A DNA stretch of 64,000 nucleotides, from positions 1 through 64,000 of the forward strand of contig NZ_NSIU01000009.1 in the NCBI RefSeq assembly GCF_002633015.1, written 5' to 3'. The stretch is from Sulfuricurvum sp. PD_MW2. GTDB taxonomy: Bacteria; Campylobacterota; Campylobacteria; Campylobacterales; Sulfurimonadaceae. The translations under genes were made by a program, and so were the position numbers. How positions within the stretch are numbered: position 1 is the first letter of the stretch; every line of letters starts with the position of its first letter. The notes beneath the pieces were generated by a model. It made no database searches. It was not told where the DNA came from and was given only the letters and a program-made list of their open reading frames with translations. Positions 35,035-42,814 of this stretch are shown here, piece by piece.

Positions 35035-35451
35035 TTACCAGTTACGAATACGGATATGGCACGAAGTACATTGTTTCAGAAGTTGCGAGTAATCATCCAA
35101 TGCATTGTCCATTTTGCCCGCATCAATCGAAACAACCATGTCATCCGAATACATACGTAGCATTTGAGCTGTTTTTTGAGCGAATTTATAGGCATAGACC
35201 TGATCCTTTGGCAAAATCGCTTTTACCTCTTCACCCTCTAATGATTTAAGTGTCCCTTGCAATTTTTTGACACCCGCTTTCATTTCATCTGTCGAACTGT
35301 ATAAACCACCGCGTTGAATTTGTTCCATAGCATCCAACATGGTACGCATATCTTTCATCAATTCAAGTCTCGGATCCGTATTTTTTGGCGTTGCCTGTAA
35401 TGAAGCCGCCAAAAGTGTTCCAAGAGCCAATAGGGATACTGCTTTTTTCAT
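35035..35451 (-). CDS. C-terminal monoheme cytochrome c, cytochrome c'-like
   Basis: A 138-residue periplasmic protein with a signal peptide (VSLLALGTLLAASLQA) and a single CTSCH heme site only seven residues before the end (Cys128/Cys131/His132). The rest is helical. This C-terminal heme and all-helix layout is that of cytochrome c' or c-556 type proteins, which can be electron carriers or gas-binding sensors. It is the last gene of the flavoprotein/Rieske operon, 12 nt downstream. It may be the electron acceptor for the other two; that is inferred. Confidence 0.85.
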   Translation of the reverse strand: MKKAVSLLALGTLLAASLQATPKNTDPRLELMKDMRTMLDAMEQIQRGGLYSSTDEMKAGVKKLQGTLKSLEGEEVKAILPKDQVYAYKFAQKTAQMLRMYSDDMVVSIDAGKMDNALDDYSQLLKQCTSCHIRIRNW

Positions 35452-35463
35452 GATGCCACCTTT

Positions 35464-36189
35464 TTAATATTGGATAATTTCTTTTGAATACTCTGTCAAT
35501 TTAACTGTTTTAGCTGAAATCGACACCAATTTTTTTGCTTCTGCCGGTCCGCCGTAAAACTCTTTTAACTCCGGACGAAACTCTTTGAAATAATCATGAA
35601 ACTTATCCTGTCCTAAAACACCAATCGCCCAAATCGTATCATCAGCCGCGACTTCCAGTACAACAGATGCTAAAGGCTGAGTTGCCGCTCCACCGAGTAC
35701 TTTGGCCCCTGCTCCCGCATCAAACGCTGAAAGGTGTGAAGAACAAACAATGATACCGCTTTTATCGTATGCCATTGTTTTCTTAGCTTTAGGGACATAA
35801 CCGATAAAACTGTCATTCGGTGTCGGATGGGTCATTTGATGGGTACAGATAGCTACATAAGAGACGATTGTACGCTCTTTCCCTACTCCGCTTTTCCATA
35901 CATAAGTCTCACCGCTGTCTGATTTCAATGTTACCTCTTTATCCGTTGGCTGAGGAAGATTGATCAACATACATGGGGTAGACGCGTATGGATAATTGAA
36001 AATATAGGTCACCTCTTTTGCAAGTGCCGAAGCTTTAATCGGTTTTCCTGCTGCATCTACTAATTGTGCTTTTTCGTATGTTTGATACAATGCGCCATCG
36101 GCAGCATAAAGATTCCCGCGAATCAATGAAGGATTCACCGCAATAACCGTTGCACCGGCAACTACTTTTAAAAAATTTCTTCTATCCAT
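35464..36189 (-). CDS. Tat-exported Rieske 2Fe-2S protein
   Basis: Twin-arginine signal RRNFLK at residues 3-8 with a hydrophobic stretch, then a Rieske domain: C115-T-H117 and C149-S-S-H152 for the 2Fe-2S cluster. The spacing between the two motifs is 31 residues, longer than in bc1 Rieske proteins, and the two disulfide cysteines of those proteins are absent. The C-terminal 50 residues are extra. I start at ATG 36189; the track start would lie in the flavoprotein's spacer. It probably carries electrons between the flavoprotein and the cytochrome. Confidence 0.85.
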   Translation of the reverse strand: MDRRNFLKVVAGATVIAVNPSLIRGNLYAADGALYQTYEKAQLVDAAGKPIKASALAKEVTYIFNYPYASTPCMLINLPQPTDKEVTLKSDSGETYVWKSGVGKERTIVSYVAICTHQMTHPTPNDSFIGYVPKAKKTMAYDKSGIIVCSSHLSAFDAGAGAKVLGGAATQPLASVVLEVAADDTIWAIGVLGQDKFHDYFKEFRPELKEFYGGPAEAKKLVSISAKTVKLTEYSKEIIQY

Positions 36190-36273
36190 GAATGTATCCG
36201 TATTGAGAGTTTTGTAAAGAATAAGTGTAGCAGATTTTAAACTAAATCCCCCCAAAGAAGGGGAGAATATAAA

Positions 36274-37677
36274 TTAGCTGAACAAGTCGCGCATTGCACC
36301 TTTGTACCAGTCTCGAGTTGCTTTTCCAAGTCCGGTTGAACGGAACTTATTACCAGCTTCATCACCTTTTGGAACTGAACCTTTTGAACCGATAACCGGC
36401 CCTTGTACCATAAATTCGTGATTAACCATAATCGCTTCTTCCGGATTCCCGTTAACCATTGAATAACAAACGTTTGCACTTTTGTATGGAAGAGCTGATG
36501 CGACACTGTATGATTTGCCGTGAAGTTTATGTGCAATCTCTTTCGCACACTCTTTACCTGACCAAATAGCCGATTGCCCGCTTGGAGGAATCGCATGTCC
36601 AACAACGTCACCTACCGCAAATACATTGGCATCAGTAGCGGTTGCAAAAGAAACCGGTTTTTCAGGGCTGGTTGCCATTTTAACTTTTTTAAATCCGTCC
36701 GGAGTTGTTGCGACACCTGCCATCTCAATAACCGGATTTGACATGTTGTGCGGGATAAAGTTGAAAATGCCGTATTTCAATGTTTTGGTCGTTTTTACAC
36801 CCTCAACATCATCTTTGTTAGCAAATACTGTTTGAACGTATGTAATCTCTTTTTTATCAAAATCGACATCTACGATTTTACAGTTATCTTGGTGTTCTAC
36901 TACACCTGCATACAAATCTTTCCATGTTTCTTTAAACGCAGCACCTTTTGCAACTTCGGCAGTTTCATTCAAAATGATAACTTTACCTTTAAGTCCTTCA
37001 TTTTTCATGTAATTAGCGATCATACTTGCACGTTCAAACGGCGCCGGTGGACAACGATATTTTCCAGCTGGAACAGTGATAACGACATCACCTTCTTCCA
37101 TGTTTTTCACCATACGATCCAACGCCACGTGTTCACCGCCCGGAACCAATGCAGCTGGTGCTACGCGGCGAGCTTTTGCGATTTTAGCCGCATCCCATGT
37201 CGGAAATTGACCTTTGTAGTTATAATCGATCCCCGGAGCAAGAACCAAGATATCATAGCCTACACCGCCTTTTGAAGTATAAACCACTTTGTTTTCACGG
37301 TCAATTCCGGTAACAACCGCTGTCAACATACCATAACCGTTTTTCTCAACTGCTTGTGAATAGTCGTAGGTCAAAGTACTAAGACTTACACCTTTGATAC
37401 CGCCAAGATTACAGTTTGAAAATGGGCAAGACATAAAGCTATCGTTTTTCTCAATAATCGCTACATCAAAATTAGGGTCGATTTTTTTCAACTCTTTGGC
37501 AACGGTCAAACCGCCCCAACCTCCACCGATAATAACGACTTGATGTTTACCAAGCATTTTGCTAGTTGCATTTTGTGCACCCGGAGCAGCACCTGTAGCG
37601 GCTGTACAACCTGATACGGCAGCTGCCGCTACGCTGATACCGGCAAACTTAAATAAGTCACGTCTTGAAATGTTCAT
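36274..37677 (-). CDS. FccB-like sulfide dehydrogenase flavoprotein
   Basis: Resembles the flavoprotein subunit of flavocytochrome c sulfide dehydrogenase. SRRDLFK with VSGC gives a Tat signal possibly ending in a lipobox. The FAD motif VVIIGGGWGGLTVAKEL is at 47-63, then SCPFSNC with Cys84 at the place of the covalent 8-alpha-S-cysteinyl FAD site. KYRCPPAP (Cys209) and SGKECA (Cys377) match the redox disulfide that attacks sulfide. AAGGAGAA precedes the ATG. The usual diheme FccA partner is absent; a Rieske protein and a monoheme cytochrome follow in its place. Confidence 0.88.
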   Translation of the reverse strand: MNISRRDLFKFAGISVAAAAVSGCTAATGAAPGAQNATSKMLGKHQVVIIGGGWGGLTVAKELKKIDPNFDVAIIEKNDSFMSCPFSNCNLGGIKGVSLSTLTYDYSQAVEKNGYGMLTAVVTGIDRENKVVYTSKGGVGYDILVLAPGIDYNYKGQFPTWDAAKIAKARRVAPAALVPGGEHVALDRMVKNMEEGDVVITVPAGKYRCPPAPFERASMIANYMKNEGLKGKVIILNETAEVAKGAAFKETWKDLYAGVVEHQDNCKIVDVDFDKKEITYVQTVFANKDDVEGVKTTKTLKYGIFNFIPHNMSNPVIEMAGVATTPDGFKKVKMATSPEKPVSFATATDANVFAVGDVVGHAIPPSGQSAIWSGKECAKEIAHKLHGKSYSVASALPYKSANVCYSMVNGNPEEAIMVNHEFMVQGPVIGSKGSVPKGDEAGNKFRSTGLGKATRDWYKGAMRDLFS

Positions 37678-38005
37678 AATGAATTCTCCTTCATTTTCAA
37701 GTATAAGATTTTTGTATCAGACGGCAGTCTAACTGCGCTAAGCTTAATGCTTTTTAAATATCAAAAACCTTAATTTTATAGAAAGTATAAGCTGCAATTA
37801 AATATCACATTTCAACCTTTTAAAAGTACGTATAATAGGGGTAATTGCTTTATTGAATCACATTTTTAACACAAAATAAATTCTCATATTTTTATCAATT
37901 TATCTTTTTATGTGATACAAATGTGATGATTAAAATTGCATTTATAATTTGTACTGAACGTGATATGATTACATATCAAACTATTACTAGAGGGAGAATA
38001 CGAAA
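37678..38005. other. 328-nt divergent regulatory region
   Basis: No gene is seen. The gap separates the FccB-like gene and chorismate mutase gene. It contains ATCACAT at 37804-37810 and 37857-37863 and ATGTGAT at 37910-37916 and 37921-37927, the last two eleven bases apart, plus the inverted repeat TGATATG-ATTA-CATATCA (37961-37978) 27 nt before the chorismate mutase ATG. TTATACT at about 37790 on the minus strand may be the FccB-like -10. Confidence 0.5.
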
Positions 38006-38305
38006 ATGGAAGTCATTACATGCACAAGTTTGGACGAAGTACGCACTCAGATTGATCAATTAGACGATCAAATCGTTGAACTCATTGCCGCACGAAACGG
38101 CTATGTGAAACAAGCTGCAAATTTTAAACACTCTGTTGAAGAGATCAAAGCTAATGAGAGAATGGAAGCGGTAATGGATCGAGTACGGTTGCGAGCAATG
38201 GAATTCGGTGTTTCCCCTAATCTTCTTACAAAGCTCTATACGATTATGATTGATGCAATGGTCGAAGCGGAAATTTCCGAATTTCAAAATGCCAAGTCAC
38301 TCTAA
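38006..38305 (+). CDS. chorismate mutase, type II (AroQ fold)
   Basis: A 99-residue AroQ-type chorismate mutase, converting chorismate to prephenate for phenylalanine and tyrosine. LDDQIVELIAARNGYVKQAANFK holds the conserved Asp and Arg/Lys catalytic positions, and ERMEAVMDRVRLRAMEFGVSPNLLTKLYTIMI the third helix. Length resembles PchB-like single-domain enzymes, so isochorismate pyruvate-lyase activity cannot be excluded. AGAGGGAG lies before the ATG. Confidence 0.85.
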   Translation: MEVITCTSLDEVRTQIDQLDDQIVELIAARNGYVKQAANFKHSVEEIKANERMEAVMDRVRLRAMEFGVSPNLLTKLYTIMIDAMVEAEISEFQNAKSL

Positions 38306-38314
38306 ATAAACGGC

Positions 38315-38337
38315 ATAGGAGTAAGTCCTTTTCCTAT
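38315..38337. terminator. weak hairpin between two stop codons
   Basis: ATAGGA and TCCTAT flank an eleven-base loop between the convergent chorismate mutase and PyrC-like genes. The stem is short; it is a candidate terminator only. Confidence 0.35.
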
Positions 38338-39555
38338 TTAGAATGTTGTCACTTCTCCCCGACAAATCGCCATCGTCACATTTCCTTTCAAAGTCTCGTT
38401 TTTATACAGACTGTGATGATGCGGAACAGTTGTCGTTCCAGATGGATTAAACACAATACAGTTACACTCTGCACCCACTTTTATCTCTCCCGCATCCAAT
38501 CCTATCTGTGCGGCTGGGGCGTACGAGGCTACCTTGATAAGCTGCGACATATCAATAATATCGGTAGACACCAAATAGGTATAGAGTAACGGTAAATACT
38601 CACTGATCGATGTTGTACCTACATGCGCATCATAAAACGTAATGTCTTTATAGATATCTGAATTTGGCTGATGCAATGCACTAAGAGAGTGGATATCACC
38701 CCGTTTCAATGCTTCGATCAATTCAAGCCGTTTCGGCTCATTCACCAACGGCGGATTTATTTTTGCATCTGTATCAAATCCTGCACATGCTGTATCATTT
38801 TTCAAGAGGTGATGAATAGCGACTTCACACTCCACTGCAACTCCAGCTTTACGCGCATCTCTGATCAATTCAATCGATCGAGGCTCAGTAATGCTTTTGA
38901 AAACTATTTTGATTCCAAAATAGCGGGCAATCTCAATCATAGAAGCAACATGGACCACTTCTGAAATCGGTGGTATCCCCGGCAATCCAAGATGTGACGC
39001 CATGAGACCATCACTCATCACACCACTTTCAATCAAACTTTTCTCTTCTGCCTTATAGAACAAGGCTTTATTCGCCATCTTAGCATATTGAGCAATTCGG
39101 CTTATTAGATTGTAATCATTGATAGTAGAGGTATGAATAGCGACACACCCTTTTTTAAGCATGATTGCAATGTTACTCAACGATCCCGTATCATTTAGTG
39201 CACTCACCGTGGATTCAATCGTCGCACCGTTTGAAGAGTAACGATGTTGCTGAACGAATTCAAGTGTAATCTCATCATCGATACACGGAGAGGTGTCACT
39301 TGCCAAAACGGCTGTCGTCACTCCGCCGCTCAATGAGCGTTTTGATAGCTTTTCAAGATTGGTACGGCTAAGCTGAGCATCTTTTAATCTTACATCGGTA
39401 TCTACCAAGCCAGGGATCAGATAGCACCCCTCCGCCGATATAACCTCATCTCCGCTAAGATTCTCTCCGATCTCGGTGATAATCCCCTTCTCAATACGAA
39501 TGTCACCTCGACGCTCTCCGTTGATATCGCAGATAATTGCCCCCGTTATGATCAT
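38338..39555 (-). CDS. dihydroorotase-like protein lacking metal ligands
   Basis: An amidohydrolase-fold protein of the dihydroorotase family, 405 residues. The usual metal-binding D-x-H-x-H is replaced by VDTDVRLKD near residue 55, and the later Asp-centred DxxAPH loop by YDAHVGTT. Such non-catalytic PyrC forms (PyrC') hold aspartate transcarbamoylase in other bacteria; that role is likely here. INPPLV, the substrate loop, is retained. I start at ATG 39555, with GGGAG upstream. Confidence 0.85.
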   Translation of the reverse strand: MIITGAIICDINGERRGDIRIEKGIITEIGENLSGDEVISAEGCYLIPGLVDTDVRLKDAQLSRTNLEKLSKRSLSGGVTTAVLASDTSPCIDDEITLEFVQQHRYSSNGATIESTVSALNDTGSLSNIAIMLKKGCVAIHTSTINDYNLISRIAQYAKMANKALFYKAEEKSLIESGVMSDGLMASHLGLPGIPPISEVVHVASMIEIARYFGIKIVFKSITEPRSIELIRDARKAGVAVECEVAIHHLLKNDTACAGFDTDAKINPPLVNEPKRLELIEALKRGDIHSLSALHQPNSDIYKDITFYDAHVGTTSISEYLPLLYTYLVSTDIIDMSQLIKVASYAPAAQIGLDAGEIKVGAECNCIVFNPSGTTTVPHHHSLYKNETLKGNVTMAICRGEVTTF

Positions 39556-39571
39556 AATCGCTCCCATTCGC

Positions 39572-39577
39572 TATAAT
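39572..39577 (+). promoter_or_regulatory. -10 box CGC-TATAAT
   Basis: TATAAT lies 41 nt before the GTG start of the cytochrome c gene, between the two divergent starts. The AAAAAGGG ribosome site follows. Confidence 0.5.
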
Positions 39578-39617
39578 TACGCTATTTTAATCAAAGAAAC
39601 GTTTAAAAAGGGTTAGA

Positions 39618-39977
39618 GTGATCAAAATCATCCTGTTGATCTTACCGATCTCACTCCTTGCAACAGCACCTTCCTTGTATGACCAAGGAAAAAATCTCTA
39701 TTTGACAAAAGGGTGCAGCGGCTGTCATGGCATCTCAGCGGGCGGAACCAATCAATACCCCGCCCTCGCCTATCGCCGGAAACCCTTTTTAATGAGTAAA
39801 CTGCAAAGCTATCGTGCAAAACAAGGATCTACACAACAATCTCAACTTATGATCCCTTTTGCAATGGGGCTGAGTGATAAAGAGATTGATGCGTTAACCA
39901 CATTTTTTAGTGAATACCACGAAAATAAAAGCAACTATAAACCTGATTTAGCCGCTAGAGGCGATGGAGGATCATGA
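39618..39977 (+). CDS. small monoheme cytochrome c
   Basis: Signal peptide (IILLILPISLLATA) and one class-I heme motif, CSGCH, at 33-37, with a likely Met ligand in the QLMIPFAMG region. At 119 residues it is a soluble periplasmic electron carrier or an oxidase subunit. The start is GTG with AAAAAGGG upstream. Its stop overlaps the LpxB start by four bases, which is odd for a cytochrome but shows transcriptional linkage. Confidence 0.9.
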   Translation: MIKIILLILPISLLATAPSLYDQGKNLYLTKGCSGCHGISAGGTNQYPALAYRRKPFLMSKLQSYRAKQGSTQQSQLMIPFAMGLSDKEIDALTTFFSEYHENKSNYKPDLAARGDGGS

Positions 39978-41017
39978 AATTATTAGTCAGTGCATTGGAA
40001 CACTCTGCAAATGTTCATCTGAAATATCTTCTCAAAGAACTTGGAGATGACGTCCTCTTATCGGGAATTTTTGATAATTCACTAGGCAATAGTATTATCG
40101 ATTTGCGTTCGACATCCATCATGGGCTTTGTCGATGCCATCAAAAAACTTCCGTTCTTTTTCCGACTCAAAGATCAAATGATGGAATTAGCCGCCGATGC
40201 GGATAAAGTGCTCCTCATCGATTCATCGGGATTCAATCTCCCTTTGGCAAAAGCGATCCGAAAACGCTATCCGGATAAAGAGATCATCTACTATATTCTC
40301 CCTCAAGCATGGGCTTGGAAGAAAAAACGGATCCCAGTTCTTGAAAAAACGATTACAAAATTATGTTCTATTCTCCCGTTTGAGCCCTCATATTATTCAA
40401 AAAATGCTCCGATCGAATATGTCGGTCATCCATTGCTCGATGAAATAACCCTTCGAAAAATCGATCTCACACCCAGCGGGAAAATCACCTTTATGCCCGG
40501 AAGTCGTCCCGGTGAGATCAAACGCCTTATGAGTGTTTTCCGTGAATTGAGATCTATGATCGATGCACGTGCATTGATTGTCATTCCTCCCCATTTTAAC
40601 GATGAACAAATCAAAGAGCTCTATGGGGATATTTCAACGTTTGAAATTACCCACGAAGCGCATCAGAGTTTAGCAGAGTCCGATTTTGCCTTTATCTGCA
40701 GCGGTACGGCAACTCTGGAAGCTTCTTTGATCGGAACACCCTTTATTCTTGTTTATATTGCCAAAGCGCTTGATTATGCGATTGGAAAACGGTTGGTTAA
40801 ACTCGATTATGCGGGGCTTGGCAATCTCTTATTTTTTCATCAATACAATCGGGCCATTCATCCTGAATTCATTCAAAACGAAGTCAATGCTCAAAATCTG
40901 TATAATGCGTACCAACAAATGGATAAAGAGGCATTTTTCAAAGACGCTTCACATCTACGAGAACTTTTAGGGCATGGCAGTGCCAAACGTGTCAGCCAAA
41001 TTATCAAGGAATCATAA
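39974..41017 (+). CDS. lpxB: lipid-A-disaccharide synthase
   Basis: Glycosyltransferase 19 that joins UDP-2,3-diacylglucosamine and lipid X. GEWG-type start is less obvious, but PQAWAWKKKRI and FMPGSRPGEIKRLMSVFRELR, then FAFICSGTATLEASLIGTPFILVY, are typical for the catalytic C-terminal half. The 347 residues fit. It acts at the inner-membrane surface. It overlaps the cytochrome gene and the following small membrane protein by 1-4 bases. Confidence 0.94.
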   Translation: MKLLVSALEHSANVHLKYLLKELGDDVLLSGIFDNSLGNSIIDLRSTSIMGFVDAIKKLPFFFRLKDQMMELAADADKVLLIDSSGFNLPLAKAIRKRYPDKEIIYYILPQAWAWKKKRIPVLEKTITKLCSILPFEPSYYSKNAPIEYVGHPLLDEITLRKIDLTPSGKITFMPGSRPGEIKRLMSVFRELRSMIDARALIVIPPHFNDEQIKELYGDISTFEITHEAHQSLAESDFAFICSGTATLEASLIGTPFILVYIAKALDYAIGKRLVKLDYAGLGNLLFFHQYNRAIHPEFIQNEVNAQNLYNAYQQMDKEAFFKDASHLRELLGHGSAKRVSQIIKES

Positions 41018-41544
41018 TGCTTAGACTATTTTCATGGATGAAAACAAAAACACGTTCTTTCAGCGATGAGAAAATCATCCCTTATGTCTTCACCCTTAGC
41101 GATGGTCCGATGCTTTTTCGCGATCTTCTAAAAACCAATAAAATGTATCAAGAGGGGTTAAAGCTAGAGGGAAAAATTCCGGGATTTCGCCTCAGTATCG
41201 GACGAAGTTACCTTGTTTTTATCGGACTTTGGCACCTTTTTATTTTACCTGTTTCAATCGTATTTCATCCGTTTTTGGCAAAAATCGATTGTCATTTACT
41301 TATTATTATGGCAATTTTATTTACGGGGATGTTTTTTGCGACGTACGCTATTTTTAAAGAGTATCTTATCGATACCGTTGCTTTAAAAATAATTCGTCAT
41401 GCCTGGGAAAACCACTTCCCCCATTTTGATTACGAGCTCCATGCTGCTGAAGTAGCAAAAATATATTCAGATGCATTAGAAAAAGAGATCCCTCATAAAA
41501 ATATGCAACTTTATATATTGGATAAACTGGTAGAAAAAAACTGA
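41017..41544 (+). CDS. small two-helix membrane protein
   Basis: A 175-residue protein that starts in the last codons of lpxB. Two membrane helices (YLVFIGLWHLFILPVSIVF and LLIIMAILFTGMFFATYAIF) lie in the middle. I recognise no family. It is probably co-expressed with lpxB, so an envelope role is likely but unproven. Confidence 0.7.
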   Translation: MLRLFSWMKTKTRSFSDEKIIPYVFTLSDGPMLFRDLLKTNKMYQEGLKLEGKIPGFRLSIGRSYLVFIGLWHLFILPVSIVFHPFLAKIDCHLLIIMAILFTGMFFATYAIFKEYLIDTVALKIIRHAWENHFPHFDYELHAAEVAKIYSDALEKEIPHKNMQLYILDKLVEKN

Positions 41545-41548
41545 GCTT

Positions 41549-42334
41549 CTAGAACGCATAACTAAAATTAAATAGTGCTCTGTTATCCGGTTGCGGGGTC
41601 TCCAAACTTTTTGTGACGCTGATAGATGTTTTCATTTTTTTATTGATTTTATGTTTATGCGCTACTTTGATTTTTTTGTTTGCTGCTAATGTCGGGTCAG
41701 CATACTGTTCTAGCACATATGAAGCATTAATCATGGTGTCATTACCGTCTGAATAAACTACTCCGGTAGTGTAACTGTAAGGGTTCCGATAAAGGGTATT
41801 TTCTGAAGCCGGAAGATCCAATAATGAATAGCTCCCCTCCGCAAAAAGATTATAAATCTCATTCACTGGATAATGTGCTTTGAGCATACTCGTGTATTTC
41901 GTAGGTTCAGGTAAATCATACGCTGTTTTTACGGGGATAGTGACGTTTTCTGATGCGTTTAGCAACAAAGAGTCCCACAGTTTTTGACGGTATTGAAGTG
42001 ATACGTTGGTTTTTCCACTAGAGGGGGTATTATCCACTTTAGGTTTGATATAAGAACCTTGTACCTTTGCGACAAACTGATCGGCTGAGTATTGAGCACC
42101 CATAGATACAGTATCGGCGGTTGCATTTTTTTTCAAATCGTAATTGATACGTGTTTCGCCGCCAAAGAGAGGAGTTAACGAAGCATTTTTCGTGTACTGA
42201 AGTGTTTTTTTGCGGCACTCGTTTTGTGGATAGGCCCACGTAGGAAGTGAACTATCGCAGGGGGGGGCCGATGTATACTCGGCTGCGGATAACGAACTCA
42301 TCACTATGCTTATGACTACACCGCTCCATCGCAT
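41549..42334 (-). CDS. outer-membrane beta-barrel-like protein
   Basis: Short signal peptide (SGVVISIVMSSLSA), a Cys-containing N-terminal segment (APPCDSSL and QNECRKK) and then a strand-rich pattern ending in ALFNFSYAF with a terminal Phe, the usual signal for insertion into the outer membrane. At 261 residues it would be an 8-10 strand barrel. No family is recognised. It follows the DsbD/thioredoxin pair on the same strand, which could form its disulfide. The stop nearly abuts that of the convergent upstream gene (4 nt). Confidence 0.7.
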   Translation of the reverse strand: MRWSGVVISIVMSSLSAAEYTSAPPCDSSLPTWAYPQNECRKKTLQYTKNASLTPLFGGETRINYDLKKNATADTVSMGAQYSADQFVAKVQGSYIKPKVDNTPSSGKTNVSLQYRQKLWDSLLLNASENVTIPVKTAYDLPEPTKYTSMLKAHYPVNEIYNLFAEGSYSLLDLPASENTLYRNPYSYTTGVVYSDGNDTMINASYVLEQYADPTLAANKKIKVAHKHKINKKMKTSISVTKSLETPQPDNRALFNFSYAF

Positions 42335-42428
42335 TTACAGGTACCCTATTGCGTTCAAGATGTGAAAATATACCTCAAGAATGGTAAAAAAAGAGCCCAG
42401 ACATCCTAAACAACAAAGAAAGGAAAAT

Positions 42429-42812
42429 TTATTTTTTATATTTGTTCAAAAGTCCCATGAACGAAGGGATATTGGCTGCACCGTCATAACGTCCCACTTT
42501 TTTGCCATTTGCATCCAAAAAATGAAATGTCGGTGTTCCCATATATCCTAATCCATCAGGAATAAAGTCCTTGTGAATATCAATATGAACCGGAACATAG
42601 AATTTTGCAACTTCGCTTACCACCATTTTCTCTTCAAATACTATATCACTCATGTATTCACATGCCGGACAGTTTTCTCGCGAAAGCATCACCACAACGT
42701 TCTTTTTCTCTTTCTTTGCCTGAGCCAATGCCGTATCATAAGACGATGCCCATTTAAGATCCGCATAGGCAAAGTTTGCCAATAACAAAAGTACTGTTAT
42801 TATTTTACTCAT
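42429..42812 (-). CDS. periplasmic thioredoxin-fold protein
   Basis: Signal peptide (IITVLLLLANFAYA) and a thioredoxin_7-type domain with the redox motif RENCPACEYM, then PVHIDIHKD and a cis-Pro in GYMGTPTFHFLD. Length 127. It starts two bases after the dsbD stop, so it is likely the partner that DsbD keeps reduced. Confidence 0.9.
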   Translation of the reverse strand: MSKIITVLLLLANFAYADLKWASSYDTALAQAKKEKKNVVVMLSRENCPACEYMSDIVFEEKMVVSEVAKFYVPVHIDIHKDFIPDGLGYMGTPTFHFLDANGKKVGRYDGAANIPSFMGLLNKYKK

Positions 42813-42814
42813 GA

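Noticed and set aside
36237-36611. 124-residue minus-strand ORF inside the FccB-like gene
   Set aside because: Out-of-frame reading of a well-supported gene; no ribosome-binding site.
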